Below are positions 1-7,453 of a stretch of DNA of 64,000 nucleotides, piece after piece. The DNA is taken from contig JADKHG010000014.1 of assembly GCA_016721875.1 (NCBI GenBank), positions 382,535 through 446,534 on the forward strand, in the 5' to 3' direction. This DNA comes from Sphingomonadales bacterium. Lineage in GTDB: Bacteria > Pseudomonadota > Alphaproteobacteria > Sphingomonadales > Sphingomonadaceae. The notes beneath the pieces are model-generated. The model saw only the letters and a program-made list of their open reading frames with translations, made no database searches and was not told where the DNA came from. Each line of letters starts with the position of its first letter. Positions within the stretch are counted from its first letter, which is position 1. The position numbers and the translations under genes were made by a program.

Positions 1-196
1 TCTGCGGCACCCCATCGACCATTTCAGCGAACCCATTTTTGAAAGTCATATCGAAAGCATCGGAGATTAGAGGATTTGCTGATGGGGAGCATCGGCGGAT
101 ATGTACTGGTGCGAAAATGAGCAAAGGCCCGGCAATGGGCCGATATGCTTCAGGTTTTTCTTTGCCAGCGAGGTCAACGACAAATAGGTTACAGCA

Positions 197-1456
197 ATGC
201 GTGTGCTTTCTGTCCTGATGCTATTGATCAATCCGGCCGCCGGAAACGCCGCTTATGCTCCTCCAGCAAAATTGGCTCCCATCGTAGCGAGGGTCGCCAC
301 AAAACACATCACCCCCGGCATCGAAGTGCTGCTGTCCGACCGGCTGGCGCTGCTGTCGGGGAAGCGGGTTGCCTTGCTCACCAACCAGACCGGCGTGGAC
401 CGCAAGGGGGTCAGCAGCGTCGATCTGTTGCGCGCGCAGCCGGGGGTGAATCTGGTAGCATTGTTCAGCCCCGAACATGGCGTGCGCGGACAGGCGCAGG
501 CGGGGGAGAGGGTGGCGTCAGGCATCGACGCCAAAACCGGCCTTCCGGCCCACAGCCTTTATGGCGAAACCAAAATGCCCACGCCGGCGATGATGGCGGG
601 GATTGACGTCGTGCTGGTCGATTTGCAGGATGTCGGCACGCGCTTTTATACCTATTCGACGACCTTGTTGTTCATGCTGCGCGCGGCGGAGAAATCGGGG
701 GCGGAGGTGATTATACTCGACCGACCCAATCCGCAGGGCGGGGTGCTGGTCGAGGGGCCAGTGCTTGAACCACCCTTTGCTTCATTTGTCGGCAGCTTTG
801 CGATGCCGGTGCGCCACGGCATGACGCTGGGCGAGTTGGCCAAGATGTTCGTGAGCGAGGAGAAATTGCGGACAAAGCTGCGCGTGATTCCGGTGCGCGG
901 CTGGGAACGCGCGATGCATCCCTATTTCGCATGGGACCTGCCCTGGGTCCCGCCTTCGCCCAATATGCCTTCACCCAAGACCGCTGCTGTCTATCCCGGC
1001 ACGGCCTTGTTTGAAGGCACCAATATTTCCGAAGGGCGCGGCAGCGAAAAGCCGTTCGAATATGTGGGTGCGCCCTTCATAGACGGAGCCGCGCTTGCCG
1101 AAAGGATGAATGCCGCCGGACTTCCGGGGGTTGCGTTCAAACCCATATCCTTCACCCCCACTTTCTCCAAATTTGCCGGGCAGACGTGCCGTGGCGTGTG
1201 GGTGATCCCGACCGATCGCAAGACCTTCATGCCCTTCCGAACCGGGATTGCGCTGGTGAAGGCCGTGCATGATCTTTATCCCGATCAGTTCCGCTTCCGC
1301 GAAGGCGTGCTCTCCTTTTTCGATCAACTCGCCGGGACCGACGCGGTGCGTAAGGGCATTATCGCAGGGCAGGATGTCACTACCATCGAACAACAATGGC
1401 AGGCTAGACTGGCCGAATTCGGCAAAGTCCGCGCGCGCTATTTGATCTATCGCTGA
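197..1456 (+). CDS. NamZ-like exo-beta-N-acetylmuramidase (DUF1343)
   Basis: The product is 419 residues and starts with a Sec-type signal peptide (residues 1 to about 20), so it is probably periplasmic or an envelope lipid-free protein. The rest matches the DUF1343 family, with LLTNQTG near residue 60, FSPEHG near 92, YGETKMPTP and LVDLQDVGTRFYTY in the first half, and the NISEGRG motif in the second. Characterised members (NamZ of Bacillus) release terminal MurNAc from peptidoglycan fragments. A role in cell-wall turnover is inferred from the family. The 3' end overlaps the convergent symporter gene by 10 bp. The ATG follows a weak TAGG ribosome site. Confidence 0.85.
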   Translation: MRVLSVLMLLINPAAGNAAYAPPAKLAPIVARVATKHITPGIEVLLSDRLALLSGKRVALLTNQTGVDRKGVSSVDLLRAQPGVNLVALFSPEHGVRGQAQAGERVASGIDAKTGLPAHSLYGETKMPTPAMMAGIDVVLVDLQDVGTRFYTYSTTLLFMLRAAEKSGAEVIILDRPNPQGGVLVEGPVLEPPFASFVGSFAMPVRHGMTLGELAKMFVSEEKLRTKLRVIPVRGWERAMHPYFAWDLPWVPPSPNMPSPKTAAVYPGTALFEGTNISEGRGSEKPFEYVGAPFIDGAALAERMNAAGLPGVAFKPISFTPTFSKFAGQTCRGVWVIPTDRKTFMPFRTGIALVKAVHDLYPDQFRFREGVLSFFDQLAGTDAVRKGIIAGQDVTTIEQQWQARLAEFGKVRARYLIYR

Positions 1457-2988
1457 GCCGTGGCCTTCCCCGCGAGACACACCAGAAATGCCAGACTCGC
1501 GCCGATGCAAAGCTGCCATGGGAAGGCAAGGGTCTTCATCGCTGCGGGCAGGCCCAGACTATCGACCACATAATGCTGTTGCAGCAGGATCGCGAAAAAC
1601 CCTACCGCCAGCGCGCCGATCACCGAAAGCGTCGATCCGCGCTTCGTGAACAGCGCGACCGCATAGACGCCGAGCAGCCCTGAATAGGCGAAAGTCATCA
1701 CCCCCAGCACAAATTCGAGCAGCGGCGTATCGCTATAATGCTGCCAATAATAGCACAGGATCGACATGGCGAACAAAGCCAGCGCAAGGCCAATCATCGC
1801 CCCGCGACCGGCGTTGACATAATGATGCTCGGGCGGGCGGGTGCCGTGGCGCTCCCTCCACGGCCGGTAGAAATCGTTGACCAGCACCGCCGCCATAGAG
1901 ATCAGCCCCGAATTGATTGCTGCTGCTGCAATCACCCCGACAGTGATAAGCCCGCGCAAACCAGGGGGGATTTCGGACAGGATGAACGACATGAAGACGG
2001 TGATCTTCTCGCCCGAAAATCCCTGCATCGCGCTGGCTGACGCGCCCATCAGCTCGGGTCGGTCATAGAATATATGCAGCAGTGAGCCGATTCCCATGAA
2101 CAGCGCGACCACCGGGATCGTCATCCACATCGACAGATAAAGCGCGCGCTTGCCATGACGCGCATCCTCGCACGCCAGAAAGCGCTGGCTCGTGTCCTGA
2201 TCGAGACCCGCATTGCCGACATTGAGCAGCACCAGCCCGGTCAATATCGCCCAGACAGTAAAGGGTTTTGTCAGGTCGAACGACCAGTCGAACAGCCGCA
2301 TCTTGTCGATACCACCGGGGGCGTGGCGCAGCCCGTCCCATATCTCTGCCGGTGCCGCCGGGATTTTGTTCAGCAGGAAGGCGAAGACCAGCAACGCCCC
2401 GCCAACATAGAGCACCACCTGCACCAGATCGCTCCAGATCACCGCATTCAGCCCGCCGAACAAAGTGAAGACAATGCCGAACACCACCAGCACCGCAGAG
2501 GCAATCATGATATGTTCGGGCGTGACATCGAGGAAGATGATCATCGAAACCGCGATCGCTGCAAGGTAAAGCCGCGCCCCGCTGGCCAGCACACGCCCGA
2601 CCAGATACATCCCCGCCGCCGCGCGCCGAGCGGTCGCATCAAATCGGCTTTCGAGCAACTCATAGACTGTGGTCGCGCCCATTGCGTAATAGCGCGGGAT
2701 CAGGAAACGCGCGACCAGCACTGCGCCGATGATCGCTGCAAAATTGCTGGTCAGATAGCTATAATCGCCGCGAAAACTGTTATCGGGCGCGCCGAGGAAG
2801 GTTGCCGCCGACTGCATGGTGGAGAGCGCTGACACCGCGACCAGCCATGCCGGGGCATGGTGCCCGGCAAGGAAATAATCATCGGCCTCAGACGGATTGC
2901 GCCGCGACGACCACCACGCCGCCAGCGCCAGCAACGCCACATAGAAACCGAGCACCGCCCAGTCATATCCGGTAAACGCCAACGGCAT
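1447..2988 (-). CDS. Sodium:solute symporter (SSS family)
   Basis: A 513-residue hydrophobic protein with about 13 predicted membrane segments, typical of the SSS/SLC5 family. It carries the family region around VLYVGGALLVF and the conserved GNAGLDQDTSQRFLAC segment, which resembles the sialic-acid/sugar branch. An AGGGGAAGC ribosome site precedes the start. It lies tail-to-tail with the NamZ-like gene, which suggests, but does not prove, that it imports a wall-derived sugar such as MurNAc. The substrate cannot be read from the sequence. An unrelated solute (proline, a glycoside, another sugar) remains possible. Confidence 0.85.
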   Translation of the reverse strand: MPLAFTGYDWAVLGFYVALLALAAWWSSRRNPSEADDYFLAGHHAPAWLVAVSALSTMQSAATFLGAPDNSFRGDYSYLTSNFAAIIGAVLVARFLIPRYYAMGATTVYELLESRFDATARRAAAGMYLVGRVLASGARLYLAAIAVSMIIFLDVTPEHIMIASAVLVVFGIVFTLFGGLNAVIWSDLVQVVLYVGGALLVFAFLLNKIPAAPAEIWDGLRHAPGGIDKMRLFDWSFDLTKPFTVWAILTGLVLLNVGNAGLDQDTSQRFLACEDARHGKRALYLSMWMTIPVVALFMGIGSLLHIFYDRPELMGASASAMQGFSGEKITVFMSFILSEIPPGLRGLITVGVIAAAAINSGLISMAAVLVNDFYRPWRERHGTRPPEHHYVNAGRGAMIGLALALFAMSILCYYWQHYSDTPLLEFVLGVMTFAYSGLLGVYAVALFTKRGSTLSVIGALAVGFFAILLQQHYVVDSLGLPAAMKTLAFPWQLCIGASLAFLVCLAGKATAQR

Positions 2989-3064
2989 GGTTGCTTCCCC
3001 TTAGGCCGGAAGAGAAAGCCTATGGCGGGGGTAAATGCAAGCTGGCTCTTATTATCACCGTAGT

Positions 3065-3176
3065 GCTGAGCCTGTCGAGGCCGAAGGCGGTGCGTTGCAC
3101 CAACCACGCCTCAATGTTTACGCCAACCTGAGAAGCGCCTTTCACCTTCGGTGGCCTTCGGCTCGACAGGCTCAGG
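3065..3176. repeat. REP-like inverted repeat pair
   Basis: Two arms, at 3065-3087 (GCTGAGCCTGTCGAGGCCGA plus AGG) and about 3154-3176 (reverse complement with one base difference), lie in the gap between the symporter and permease genes. The same core (CCTGAGC-TGTCGA-GG) recurs at 52791-52859. Sphingomonads commonly carry such scattered intergenic palindromes. In an RNA the arms would pair into a long hairpin that could affect mRNA stability or termination. Confidence 0.75.
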
Positions 3177-3198
3177 GCTACGGTTTAAGTCCTAGGCC

Positions 3199-3975
3199 TC
3201 AACCCAAAGCCTTATACAGGCTGAACAGGCTGGTCGCCGTCAGCACCACCCCTACCATCGTCAGCAAAGTCTTCGCCGGAATGCGCTTGGCGATATAGCC
3301 GCCAAAGGGTGCCGCGAGCAGCCCGCCGATGATCAGCCCGCCGGTGACAATGGTAAACGCCTCCAGCCCGATTTGCGTCATGAAGGTGATCGACACCGAC
3401 AATGTCAGGAAGAATTCGGCGGTGTTCACAGTGCCGATGGTCTTGCGCGGGTCAGTGCCCTGGATCAGCAGGTTTGATGTCACCACCGGGCCCCAGCCAC
3501 CGCCGCCCGAAGCATCGAGAAAGCCGCCAAACAAGCCCAGCGGAATCGCGATCTTGGGGTCCTTCACCTTTGGCACAGTCGGATAGGTTAGCGCCTTGTA
3601 CAGCAGGTAAAAACCGAGGCAGGTCAGATACAGCATCACCAGCGGCTTGGCGACCGAGCCATCGACATTCGACAGCGCATAGGCCCCCAGCACCCCGCCA
3701 ATCACCCCGGGCAGCGCGATCTTGGCGAACAGTTTCCAATCGACATTCTTGTGCAACACATGGCTGATCCCCGACGCTCCGGTGGTGAACATCTCGACCA
3801 GATGCACCCCTGCAGAGGCGCGCGACGGCGGAACCCCCATTACGCTGACCAGCAAGGTCGAACAGATCACGCCAAATGCCATGCCCAGCGCGCCATCGAC
3901 CAGCTGCGCGGCAAAGCCGATGGCGATGAAGGGGGCAATGGCATGCCAGTCGATCTGGTTGAGAAATTCCAACAT
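3199..3975 (-). CDS. TauE/SafE family sulfite/anion permease (DUF81)
   Basis: A 258-residue integral membrane protein of the TauE/SafE (formerly DUF81) family. Visible family features are the paired repeats of four or so membrane helices, the N-terminal GFAAQLVDGALGMAFG segment and the second-half GGFLDASGGGGWGP motif. Members export or import sulfite, sulfoacetate or related anions; the substrate here is unknown. I chose the ATG at 3975 because GGGGAG lies about 10 bp before it. An in-frame ATG at 4053 would add 26 hydrophilic residues that do not fit the family. Downstream is the REP-like pair, then the symporter gene in the same orientation. Confidence 0.85.
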   Translation of the reverse strand: MLEFLNQIDWHAIAPFIAIGFAAQLVDGALGMAFGVICSTLLVSVMGVPPSRASAGVHLVEMFTTGASGISHVLHKNVDWKLFAKIALPGVIGGVLGAYALSNVDGSVAKPLVMLYLTCLGFYLLYKALTYPTVPKVKDPKIAIPLGLFGGFLDASGGGGWGPVVTSNLLIQGTDPRKTIGTVNTAEFFLTLSVSITFMTQIGLEAFTIVTGGLIIGGLLAAPFGGYIAKRIPAKTLLTMVGVVLTATSLFSLYKALG

Positions 3976-4248
3976 GCGCAATCGCTCCCCAAAACGCCAC
4001 GCCGAATCGCGGCTGGAATGGGGGCAAGTTATGTCAACTGTTGTGATAGACAATGGGGCTTGGGCTTGGGTGCGATAAAGCGGGGCTTTGGTGGGATGTG
4101 GGGATGGGGGGTGGTTTGCGATCAGTTTTGTGACTTAGGTTCAGCTTATCATCGATACCAAAAGCGGACATCATTTGGGGGTTATTGTACCTGTCACCGG
4201 AACCACCGGAGAGCTACGACTTCCAATCCGCCGCCAGTAAATGGTTTA

Positions 4249-5022
4249 CTACGTCAACGTGTCCCAAGCCTCTATAAAGCTTGCGTAGTCCATCTGCAGT
4301 CTTAAGTAATGTACATTAGAAAATTTCTTGAAATTCGTTTCTTCATCATCTTTTTTTGCGCCGATAGAATTTCTAATAAACCCGACGGCTTCCATCGCTT
4401 TTTCGAGCCTTTGGCCGTAAACAGGTTCATGATGGGCTACTCGATTCCTAGTCGCGTAAATTGTTTCCAGGGCGGTAGATACCTCACTTCTGCCAAGTGA
4501 TTTATTAGGGAATGCCTTCTTGAGTGAAGGCTTCCAGAGCGTGCTGTCGTACTCTCCAGAGTATAGTCGTTTCCAAAAGGACAATGTAGTTTGCGAAATG
4601 ACCTGCCCGTGGGATGGCGTAAATAAAGCGTTTCGCTTTTTTACGACCGTTTTATGTTTTGTATTCGGCGGGATACCATTGGGATACGCTTGGGCGTCGA
4701 GATCATTTTTTTCTTTATAGCTCAATTTTGAGTAGGCTGTTTTTTGAGCGTGACTATAAGCCTTACTAATCGCGTTGCATTCAAAGGTTTTGAGGGGCAG
4801 GGTTGTATGATCTGGCAAAAGCCACTCATGATCGCCAAAATCTTCGATTAATAGCTGATTAGTAATGTTGCGCAGCGAAAGTTCCAGCAACGCAATCATC
4901 GCCATCAGTGACGTTCCTAACTGGAGAGTGTGGTTGTGGAGTGCAACGGCCTTCTTCTGCTGATCAGTGTGATTCTGATATGTTCTTAGCCGCTCGGCTG
5001 AAATAAAATCTTCAATTTCCAT
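4249..5022 (-). CDS. Abi-like protein with HEPN-type motif
   Basis: A 257-residue soluble protein. The N-terminal part has MIALLELSLRNITNQLL (about 41-57), the middle FWKRLYSGEYDSTLWKP, and the C-terminal part ATRNRVAHHEPVY (about 191-203). This layout matches the Abi-like family, related to lactococcal abortive-infection proteins. The RNRVAH core fits the R-x4-6-H RNase signature of HEPN domains. Base composition is visibly AT-richer than the flanking genes, which suggests acquisition by transfer. No antitoxin or partner gene is evident next to it. Defence by RNA cleavage is inferred from family and motif only. Confidence 0.7.
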   Translation of the reverse strand: MEIEDFISAERLRTYQNHTDQQKKAVALHNHTLQLGTSLMAMIALLELSLRNITNQLLIEDFGDHEWLLPDHTTLPLKTFECNAISKAYSHAQKTAYSKLSYKEKNDLDAQAYPNGIPPNTKHKTVVKKRNALFTPSHGQVISQTTLSFWKRLYSGEYDSTLWKPSLKKAFPNKSLGRSEVSTALETIYATRNRVAHHEPVYGQRLEKAMEAVGFIRNSIGAKKDDEETNFKKFSNVHYLRLQMDYASFIEAWDTLT

Positions 5023-5077
5023 GTAAGACCCCCAAGACTTTATTCTTGCATATGCATGGAAGCGCTGTTATGTCTAG

Positions 5078-5175
5078 AGATGAAAGGTCGGGGATAAGGT
5101 CGGCAGCGCTGCTTCGGCAGTGACGGACCCCCCACCTAACGATGAGAGGCTCATCCTTTACGGATGAGCCTTTTT
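5078..5175 (+). ncRNA. Candidate small RNA with terminator
   Basis: No gene on the plus strand precedes the strong terminator at 5147-5175, so something short is probably transcribed here. A possible promoter is TTGCAT at 5046-5051, 17 bp, then TATGTC at 5069-5074. The predicted RNA holds a compact hairpin, CGCTGC-TTCG-GCAGTG near 5108-5123, with a stabilising C(UUCG)G tetraloop, then a C-rich single-stranded stretch (GGACCCCCCACC), then the terminator. Tetraloop polarity and the T-tract both point to plus-strand transcription. It diverges from the Abi-like gene. No known RNA family was recognised. The rest of 5023-5648 holds this unit, a repeat copy and no convincing protein gene. Confidence 0.35.
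5147..5175 (+). terminator. Intrinsic terminator without an obvious gene
   Basis: A perfect 10-bp stem (AGGCTCATCC at 5147-5156 with GGATGAGCCT at 5162-5171), a TTTAC loop and a run of five T form a textbook rho-independent terminator for plus-strand transcription. There is no T-tract for the minus strand. Confidence 0.8.
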
Positions 5176-5362
5176 CGTTTGTGAAACTACCGCGTTGCTG
5201 CTGCAATGTCTCTTGAGACAAGAACCTCTGGTTTTAGGATCGAGAAAAATCATCCGCAAATGGGTCGATTGCCGCTACCAAAAATATGCTGAGAATGGCT
5301 GCTAAGCCAAATTTAACGCTAAAATCGGACGGTCCGCTCCCCCCAACAAAGCGGACGATTTT

Positions 5363-5520
5363 TTGAATCCCGATCTGTCCACAGCAAGTGAAGCGTGCGC
5401 TACAAACTGTGACTTTCAACAAAGCACCTATATAACAATAGGATGTTGCGACCTATCCGAGTCATTCATCGTGACGATGCCCCTTCCTTGGTATCAACTA
5501 AGGTCAAGCAGCGAGCAGCT
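5363..5520. repeat. Direct repeat copy A (partner at 6541-6735)
   Basis: This stretch is a diverged direct repeat of the sequence between the LuxR/EF-hand gene and the Rrf2 gene. Shared blocks, in the same order, are GAATCCC/A-ATCTG (5363 and 6541), TATATAACAATA (5429 and 6608), ATCCGAG (5455 and 6634), the palindrome CATCGTGACGATG (5467 and 6646), CCTTGGT-TCAACT, and GCAGCGAGCAGCTC-TCA. The last block is the coding 3' end of the Rrf2 gene in copy B. Copy A is therefore a duplicated promoter region with a scrap of rrf2, now lying downstream of the LuxR/EF-hand gene. Confidence 0.75.
5467..5479. promoter_or_regulatory. Palindromic operator, copy A
   Basis: The 13-bp sequence CATCGTGACGATG is a perfect palindrome around a central G. 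It is identical to the copy at 6646-6658 and sits at the same spacing (5 bp) from ATCCGAG, which is itself 14 bp from TATATAACAATA. Conservation of sequence and spacing inside otherwise diverged repeats suggests a protein-binding site. The binding protein is unknown. The LuxR-type protein between the copies is the obvious candidate. Confidence 0.55.
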
Positions 5521-5648
5521 CGTCAAGGCCAGTCGTTCGCCCATGAAGAGTCCTGCGCTACAATGGGGTCGTTCGCGGCGGGCACGCTTTGCCCGAAAAA
5601 CCTAGAGGCTCAGCCCTTCATGTCGTCCTGGCCCAACGTCCATCTCCC

Positions 5649-6341
5649 CTAGTTGTCCTTGGGTGCGGTCCAATCTTTATACTCGGCTGACGACACTTTT
5701 CCGTCCTGATTGATGTCAGCCTCAAGATAGAAGCGGTTTCGCATGGCCTTAACGTCAGCCAACATTACATATTTACCGGTCACTTCTACCTTTCCTTCTG
5801 AGAGACGTTCATAGGTTGGCTCTCCTCCGACTCGCAAAAGCGAGGGGGCCTCCTCACCCTCCAGAAAACCACTCTTGTCTTCGTCCAATTCATCAAACGT
5901 TGATGGGCCGGATATGAGTATTTCGTCCGGCTTTGGGATTACGATGGATTCGGTGGCTGGGGCGACGTCGTGCGACAGGACGAAAATCATCGCGCCAATT
6001 GTGATGCTCATAACAAATGCTCCAAGTGCCATTGATCGGCGACTAAATGCTAAGCGTGGCGTCAACGTCCCGTCTAGGTCCGAAGGTTGGGGTACTGGTG
6101 TTTGGTACCCCTCGCGTGCAGCCAGTAAGCGTGACGCTTGAAGCGAAGAAGATACGCCAAGTTTTGCTCGCGCCATCTTTAGCCGCTTCTCAATGGCATG
6201 TGGCGAGATGCCCATATCAATCGCCATCTCTTTTGCCGTTTGGTGACGCTGCAGTCGCCTCAAACAGTCTTTCTCCCTATCGGTTAGCCGTTCTAGCGCC
6301 GCAAGCCTCTCTTCACTTAGTTGATAAACGTCTTGAGCCAT
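5649..6341 (-). CDS. Membrane-anchored LuxR-HTH regulator with two EF-hands
   Basis: The 230-residue product has an N-terminal LuxR/GerE-type helix-turn-helix (residues 18-75, LTDREKDCLRRL ... AKEMAIDMGISPHAIEKRL). One membrane helix follows at about 103-122, then a C-terminal region with two complete EF-hand loops (153-164, DEDKSGFLEGEE; 209-220, DINQDGKVSSAE), each with ligands at 1, 3, 5 and 12 and Gly at 6. The topology is ToxR-like: cytoplasmic DNA binding, periplasmic Ca2+ binding. The function is inferred. I chose the ATG at 6341 because the HTH begins soon after. ATG 6512 is in frame and would add 57 residues of low protein character. AT-richer than neighbours. Confidence 0.7.
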   Translation of the reverse strand: MAQDVYQLSEERLAALERLTDREKDCLRRLQRHQTAKEMAIDMGISPHAIEKRLKMARAKLGVSSSLQASRLLAAREGYQTPVPQPSDLDGTLTPRLAFSRRSMALGAFVMSITIGAMIFVLSHDVAPATESIVIPKPDEILISGPSTFDELDEDKSGFLEGEEAPSLLRVGGEPTYERLSEGKVEVTGKYVMLADVKAMRNRFYLEADINQDGKVSSAEYKDWTAPKDN

Positions 6342-6540
6342 GATCGCCTGATAAGTGCACGAGTGCGTTTCGCCAAGTACTGGCCATTGGTACTTTGCTT
6401 GTGGGTACCTCGCTTCAGGCTGGTGACCTTGAGCGATTTTGGCCGCCAGTTCGTCAACGTTTCTATCGAATGATTGCCCGCTTTCTACTGTTGAAGAGAT
6501 GAAACCCGCCATTCCGGATTCCCAGCAAAACAGACGACAT

Positions 6541-6735
6541 TTGAATCCCAATCTGCGAACAACAAGCGATGCCTGTACCAGAGACCACTGGTTCAGAATA
6601 AAACGCATATATAACAATATGTTATCTCAGCCCATCCGAGCAAACCATCGTGACGATGGCCGTTCCTTGGTGTCAACTTTGTCAACTTAGGGGAAGTGGT
6701 CCGCCTCAGGCAGCGAGCAGCTCTTCAGGGTCAAT
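6541..6735. repeat. Direct repeat copy B (partner at 5363-5520)
   Basis: This is the presumably parental copy, spanning the 5' region of the LuxR/EF-hand gene, its promoter-like boxes and the last codons of the Rrf2 gene. Copy A lacks about 15 bp that copy B has between the TCAACT block and the GCAGCGAGCAGCTC block. The repeats enclose about 1 kb containing the LuxR/EF-hand gene. No transposase or target duplication was seen. Confidence 0.75.
6608..6658 (-). promoter_or_regulatory. Promoter and palindromic operator, copy B
   Basis: Read on the minus strand, the region has the palindrome CATCGTCACGATG (6646-6658; extends to 15 bp as CCATCGTGACGATGG on the plus strand), then CTCGGAT (6634-6640), 14 bp, and TATTGTTATATA (6608-6619), a plausible -10 region. 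It points towards the LuxR/EF-hand gene and would leave a 5' leader of some 260 nt for the 6341 start. A palindrome upstream of the promoter fits an activator site, possibly autoregulatory. Confidence 0.5.
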
Positions 6736-7137
6736 CGCGTCGGCGAGGGTGATGCGGTCGAGCACTGCTGCTGTCTCGTCGCGCACGCGCAGCATCAACG
6801 CGCGCAGGCGGCAGTCGGCTTCGTCGAGGCAGTTCTTGCAGGTCTCATGCGCAAAGCGGCTGGCGCATGGCACGAGCGCCAAAGAGCCGCGTGAGATGCG
6901 GATGATGTCGCCATAGCTGATATCGACGGGAGCAAGGGCCAGCTCATATCCGCCGTCGCGCCCGCGCTGTGATGCGACGATCCCGGCCCGGGTCATTTCG
7001 GACAGGATCACGGTCAGGAATTTGGACGGGATATTCTGAGCCTCGGCAATGTCCTGCAACGGCACCAACCCCTGCTGATATTTGTCGGCAAGGTGCATCA
7101 GTGCGCGGATGGTGTAGCGGGTCTTTTGCGAAAGCAT
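6706..7137 (-). CDS. Rrf2 family transcriptional regulator
   Basis: A 143-residue protein with an N-terminal winged HTH (residues 1-75: TRYTIRALMHLA, LQDIAEAQNIPSKFLTVILSEMTRAGIV, RGRDGGY), as in the IscR/NsrR/RirA family. Four cysteines follow in the sensor region (C91, C100, C103, C109). The spacing C-x8-C-x2-C-x5-C differs from the C-x5-C-x5-C of IscR, but an Fe-S or redox cofactor is likely. It is divergent from rplJ. Its last codons are duplicated at about 5500-5520. The regulated genes cannot be named from this window. Confidence 0.85.
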   Translation of the reverse strand: MLSQKTRYTIRALMHLADKYQQGLVPLQDIAEAQNIPSKFLTVILSEMTRAGIVASQRGRDGGYELALAPVDISYGDIIRISRGSLALVPCASRFAHETCKNCLDEADCRLRALMLRVRDETAAVLDRITLADAIDPEELLAA

Positions 7138-7263
7138 ATTCTACCATTAAAGTAGAGAGCATTGCCGCGCAAGAGTGCCGCGACCTTGACTCGGGGAATT
7201 TACCTGCTATTCGCCACCGCTGACCGAGGGGTTCGCCTCTCATGTCACCGTCCGAGACAGTTG

Positions 7264-7453
7264 GTGAAGGGAATTTGCCCTTCTTAATTTCCAGCCTAGA
7301 CGGGGATAGACTCATTCAAGGCGCGCTTGCGTGCCCCCGGCTGCGTAAGCGGCCATGAACCTTCCCCACGGACTAAGTTACGGATCGCCCCCGGGCGATT
7401 CGGTATTCGTGTTGGGTTGGTCCTCAAAAACCGGCCTTGTGATGGAGTAATGC
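7264..7453 (+). promoter_or_regulatory. rplJ leader region
   Basis: The 316-bp gap between rrf2 and rplJ has no credible gene. It contains a hairpin at 7266-7283 (GAAGGG, AATTTG loop, CCCTTC), a GC-rich block with alternating short complementary runs, and the dyad ATCGCCCCCGGGCGAT near 7383-7398. In many bacteria the rplJ leader binds the L10(L12)4 complex for feedback control. The position and folding potential fit this, but I could not match the consensus kink-turn. A GATGGAG ribosome site precedes the rplJ ATG. Confidence 0.4.

Noticed and set aside
1..49. Possible start of a minus-strand gene (M-T-F-K-N-G-F-A-E-M ...) running out of the window
   Set aside because: Only 16 codons are visible, no clear ribosome site, and no family can be recognised.
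120..175. Hairpin GGCCC-GGCAAT-GGGCC with a later T run before the NamZ-like gene
   Set aside because: The stem is only 5 bp and the T run is 13 bp away, so it is too weak to call a terminator.
5363..6735. Insertion sequence bounded by direct repeats
   Set aside because: The enclosed gene is a regulator, no transposase or terminal inverted repeats were found, and the repeats include host rrf2 sequence, so a tandem duplication explains them better.
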